Origin: an uncultured Eubacterium sp.
GTDB taxonomy: Bacteria; Bacillota; Clostridia; Peptostreptococcales; Anaerovoracaceae
NCBI GenBank assembly: GCA_900551775.1
Contig: URXI01000045.1
Coordinates: 1 to 20,916 of the forward strand
DNA length: 20,916 bases
Reading direction: 5' to 3'
Shown here: positions 19,098 to 20,916 of the stretch, one piece after another
Layout: the number at the start of each line of letters is the position of its first letter
How positions within the stretch are numbered: the stretch's first letter is position 1
The notes under the pieces: model-generated
Databases searched by the model: none
The model's input: the letters and a program-made list of their open reading frames with translations, nothing else
What the model was told of the DNA's origin: nothing
Translations under genes and position numbers: made by a program

Positions 19098-20916
19098 ATG
19101 AAGAAATTATTAAGTACATTTCTGTGCATTGTCATGGTTGTCGCATTTATGCCGGCCATGGCCTTTGCAGACTCGGTGGATGATGGCAAGCCTGTTCAGG
19201 TGTTTGACAAGGATGGCAATTTAAAAGTTACTGATTACACCATCGAGGATGTCTTTAGCTGGGTAGAGGATGGCGATACCATCAATCTGGCAGGGCAGGC
19301 GCTCATAAACAAGCCAGTGGATTTTGATAGTAAAGACATTACTATCAATGGCAATGGCAACACCATCAAAGTGGCAAGCAATTTTCAGGGGCGAAGACAT
19401 TTGGTCTTCAATGTCGGGGAAGAATCGACGTTGATCATGAACGATGTCACTGTCAATGCCTTTTATAACGATCCTGATGAATATTTTTTTGGTGATAAGT
19501 TGAATTTGATTGCAGTCTACAGCGGCGGCAGGGTAGAATGCAACAGCTGTACTTTTAAGAATAACTACGGAAGCGCAGTGAGCCTGGAAGAGTCACTTGG
19601 CACGGTCAGTGAAGTGACTCTGAATAATTGCGAGATCACCGGCAATGAGGGATATGGTCATTATTATGAGGATGGTTCTGGAGAAATCGCCGGCGGGCAG
19701 TGGGTAACAAACAACCATGCCGCGATAACCGTAGGACAGGGTGGAAAATGCACTATAGATGGCGGTTCCATTCACGACAACACCGGCGTGGTATCACCAG
19801 CGATTTTTGTACACTCTGACGGTGAAGCAGTCATCAAAGGGGATGCGAAGATCTATAACAACAATGCGACAAAATGGGGAAGCGCCGTCGGCGTTGTCGG
19901 ACACGGCAAAGTGACCATGGAGAGCGGCGAGATCAAAGCTAACACAGCAGATGAGCAAGGCGGTGCAATCAAGGTGGAGAACTATGAGCAATGGGGTCAG
20001 GGCACTGCTACGCCTGGAGATGGTCCTGCAACCTTCATCATGAACGGCGGCACGATTTCCGGCAATACGGCGCCGAAGGGAACCGGAGGCATTCATGCTT
20101 TCAACTTCTTCAACAGCACCAAAAAAGCGGTGATCGAAATCAACGGCGGCACGATTACAGGGAATTCGGTGGATGGAACTAATTCAGCTGGTCTGATCAG
20201 AGAGGGCGCCGTACTGAAGCTGAGCGGCAGTCCTTCTATCGACGGAAAAGTATATGTGGAAAATGGCCACAACGATGCCGATGACAATACTGTATTCAGC
20301 GAACCTATCATTAAGGTGGCTGATGGATTTGCACCGCTCAAACCGATAGAATTGGATGTTTTTGCTGTGGAAAAAAATCAGAAAACTGTTGAATATCCAG
20401 AAGGCGTCGAGGCAGATCCGGCAGATTTTAACCTAAATGTCGGCGAGTGGTGGAATTATTACTGGACTTTGGAAAAGAGTACCGCAGAAAATAATTTCCT
20501 GGTATTCTGGCCGCAGCGTCATATCAATTTCAAGGATGGAGATACTGAAGTCGATTCACTGCGCCAGCTTGTCAACGTGGGCGGCAAAATCACAAATCCG
20601 GACAAAAACCTACCGACGAAACCGGGTTATATCATCGAGGGATGGTATAAAGAGAAAGAACTGAAAAATAAATGGGACTTCGTCAAGGATGTTGTTCCTG
20701 AAGAAGAGTTCGATATGGATTTATACGTCAAGTGGGCGAAGTACACACCGCCGGTGGTTGCTCCGCCGACAAAGTATGAAATAAAGATAGAGAAACAGAA
20801 CGGCGGCAGCATCACCTCCGATGGAGGTCCGTCCATATCCTTTGGAAGCGATGTGACCTGCAAGATTACGCCAGATGAGGGATATGTGATCAAAGATGTC
20901 ATTGTAGACGGAAAGA
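19098..20916 (+). CDS. Secreted beta-helix / InlB-repeat surface protein (N-terminal part, continues past window)
   Basis: At least 606 codons are open to the window end. A signal peptide (MKKLLSTFLCIVMVVAFMPAMAFA) is followed by a right-handed beta-helix region of roughly 350 residues. Its repeated rungs include FTNN/ITGN-like turns such as LNNCEITGN, GGSIHDNTG, NGGTISGNT and NGGTITGNS. Next comes one InlB B-repeat/Listeria-Bacteroides repeat (PTKPGYIIEGWYKEKEL...W.F), a PPVVAPPTK hinge, and the start of a second bacterial-repeat domain (IEKQNGGSITSDGG). It is probably a large adhesin or wall-associated protein; a sorting or SLH domain would lie beyond the window. AAGGAGG at 19084-19090 supports ATG 19098. 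The poly-G promoter and leader hairpin lie upstream. Confidence 0.9.
   Translation, partial: MKKLLSTFLCIVMVVAFMPAMAFADSVDDGKPVQVFDKDGNLKVTDYTIEDVFSWVEDGDTINLAGQALINKPVDFDSKDITINGNGNTIKVASNFQGRRHLVFNVGEESTLIMNDVTVNAFYNDPDEYFFGDKLNLIAVYSGGRVECNSCTFKNNYGSAVSLEESLGTVSEVTLNNCEITGNEGYGHYYEDGSGEIAGGQWVTNNHAAITVGQGGKCTIDGGSIHDNTGVVSPAIFVHSDGEAVIKGDAKIYNNNATKWGSAVGVVGHGKVTMESGEIKANTADEQGGAIKVENYEQWGQGTATPGDGPATFIMNGGTISGNTAPKGTGGIHAFNFFNSTKKAVIEINGGTITGNSVDGTNSAGLIREGAVLKLSGSPSIDGKVYVENGHNDADDNTVFSEPIIKVADGFAPLKPIELDVFAVEKNQKTVEYPEGVEADPADFNLNVGEWWNYYWTLEKSTAENNFLVFWPQRHINFKDGDTEVDSLRQLVNVGGKITNPDKNLPTKPGYIIEGWYKEKELKNKWDFVKDVVPEEEFDMDLYVKWAKYTPPVVAPPTKYEIKIEKQNGGSITSDGGPSISFGSDVTCKITPDEGYVIKDVIVDGK

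Noticed and set aside
1..20916. CRISPR arrays, tRNA/rRNA genes, insertion sequences
   Set aside because: No regularly spaced repeats, cloverleaf with CCA-end context, or transposase with terminal repeats was found. The only accessory-element trace is the RhuM remnant.

Overview
The window looks like a stretch of chromosome from a low-to-mid GC Gram-positive anaerobe of the class Clostridia. The evidence is strong Shine-Dalgarno sites, signal-peptide cell-wall hydrolases with LysM/G5/NlpC-P60 architecture, a small acidic DUF1292 protein, a PAS/sigma-54 activator and a short-form SerA beside SerC. An Anaerovoracaceae-like gut or oral lineage is a guess that I cannot prove from sequence. No rRNA, tRNA, CRISPR array, insertion sequence or intact prophage was seen.

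Layout. (1) 1-2505: the tail of an unidentified gene, then a same-strand cluster of a DUF1287 papain-like envelope protein, a DagK-type lipid kinase and a PAP2-type phosphatase whose start overlaps the kinase stop, closed by a strong terminator. (2) 2537-4995: a promoter driving two tandem paralogous secreted peptidoglycan hydrolases (N-terminal domain, LysM, G5, NlpC/P60), closed by a bidirectional terminator. (3) 5007-6638: a minus-strand voltage-gated-type ion channel divergent from a two-gene module of a Cro/CI-like regulator and a four-helix membrane protein. The promoter of that module carries two copies of a 20-bp operator. (4) 6636-7461: a minus-strand HTH plus Uma2-nuclease fusion. 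(5) 7511-10312: a PAS-AAA-Fis sigma-54 activator divergent from an M20D amidohydrolase that has a textbook -24/-12 promoter and repeated upstream half-sites, so this is a self-contained sigma-54 regulon. (6) 10331-10655: a decayed RhuM-family pseudogene. (7) 10659-14366: serA and serC diverge from overlapping sigma-A promoters that share one dyad. A phosphoglycerate-mutase-like alkaline-phosphatase-superfamily enzyme follows serC after a strong terminator. (8) 14384-18459: two tandem D-Ala-D-Ala carboxypeptidases, with uvrC one base behind the second. (9) 18456-18877: a monocistronic DUF1292 gene. (10) 18969-20916: a large secreted beta-helix/InlB-repeat surface protein running off the window. 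Its promoter has a run of nine G in a 19-bp spacer, and its leader forms a long hairpin.

The genes mostly serve envelope construction (lipid recycling, peptidoglycan hydrolysis and trimming, surface adhesin) and serine/3-phosphoglycerate metabolism. Several small regulatory circuits can be read directly from the DNA. The most striking are the poly-G promoter of the surface protein (candidate phase variation), the sigma-54 activator/target pair, and the shared serA/serC operator. Several gene starts were moved inward because a promoter or Shine-Dalgarno site rules out the longest reading frame.
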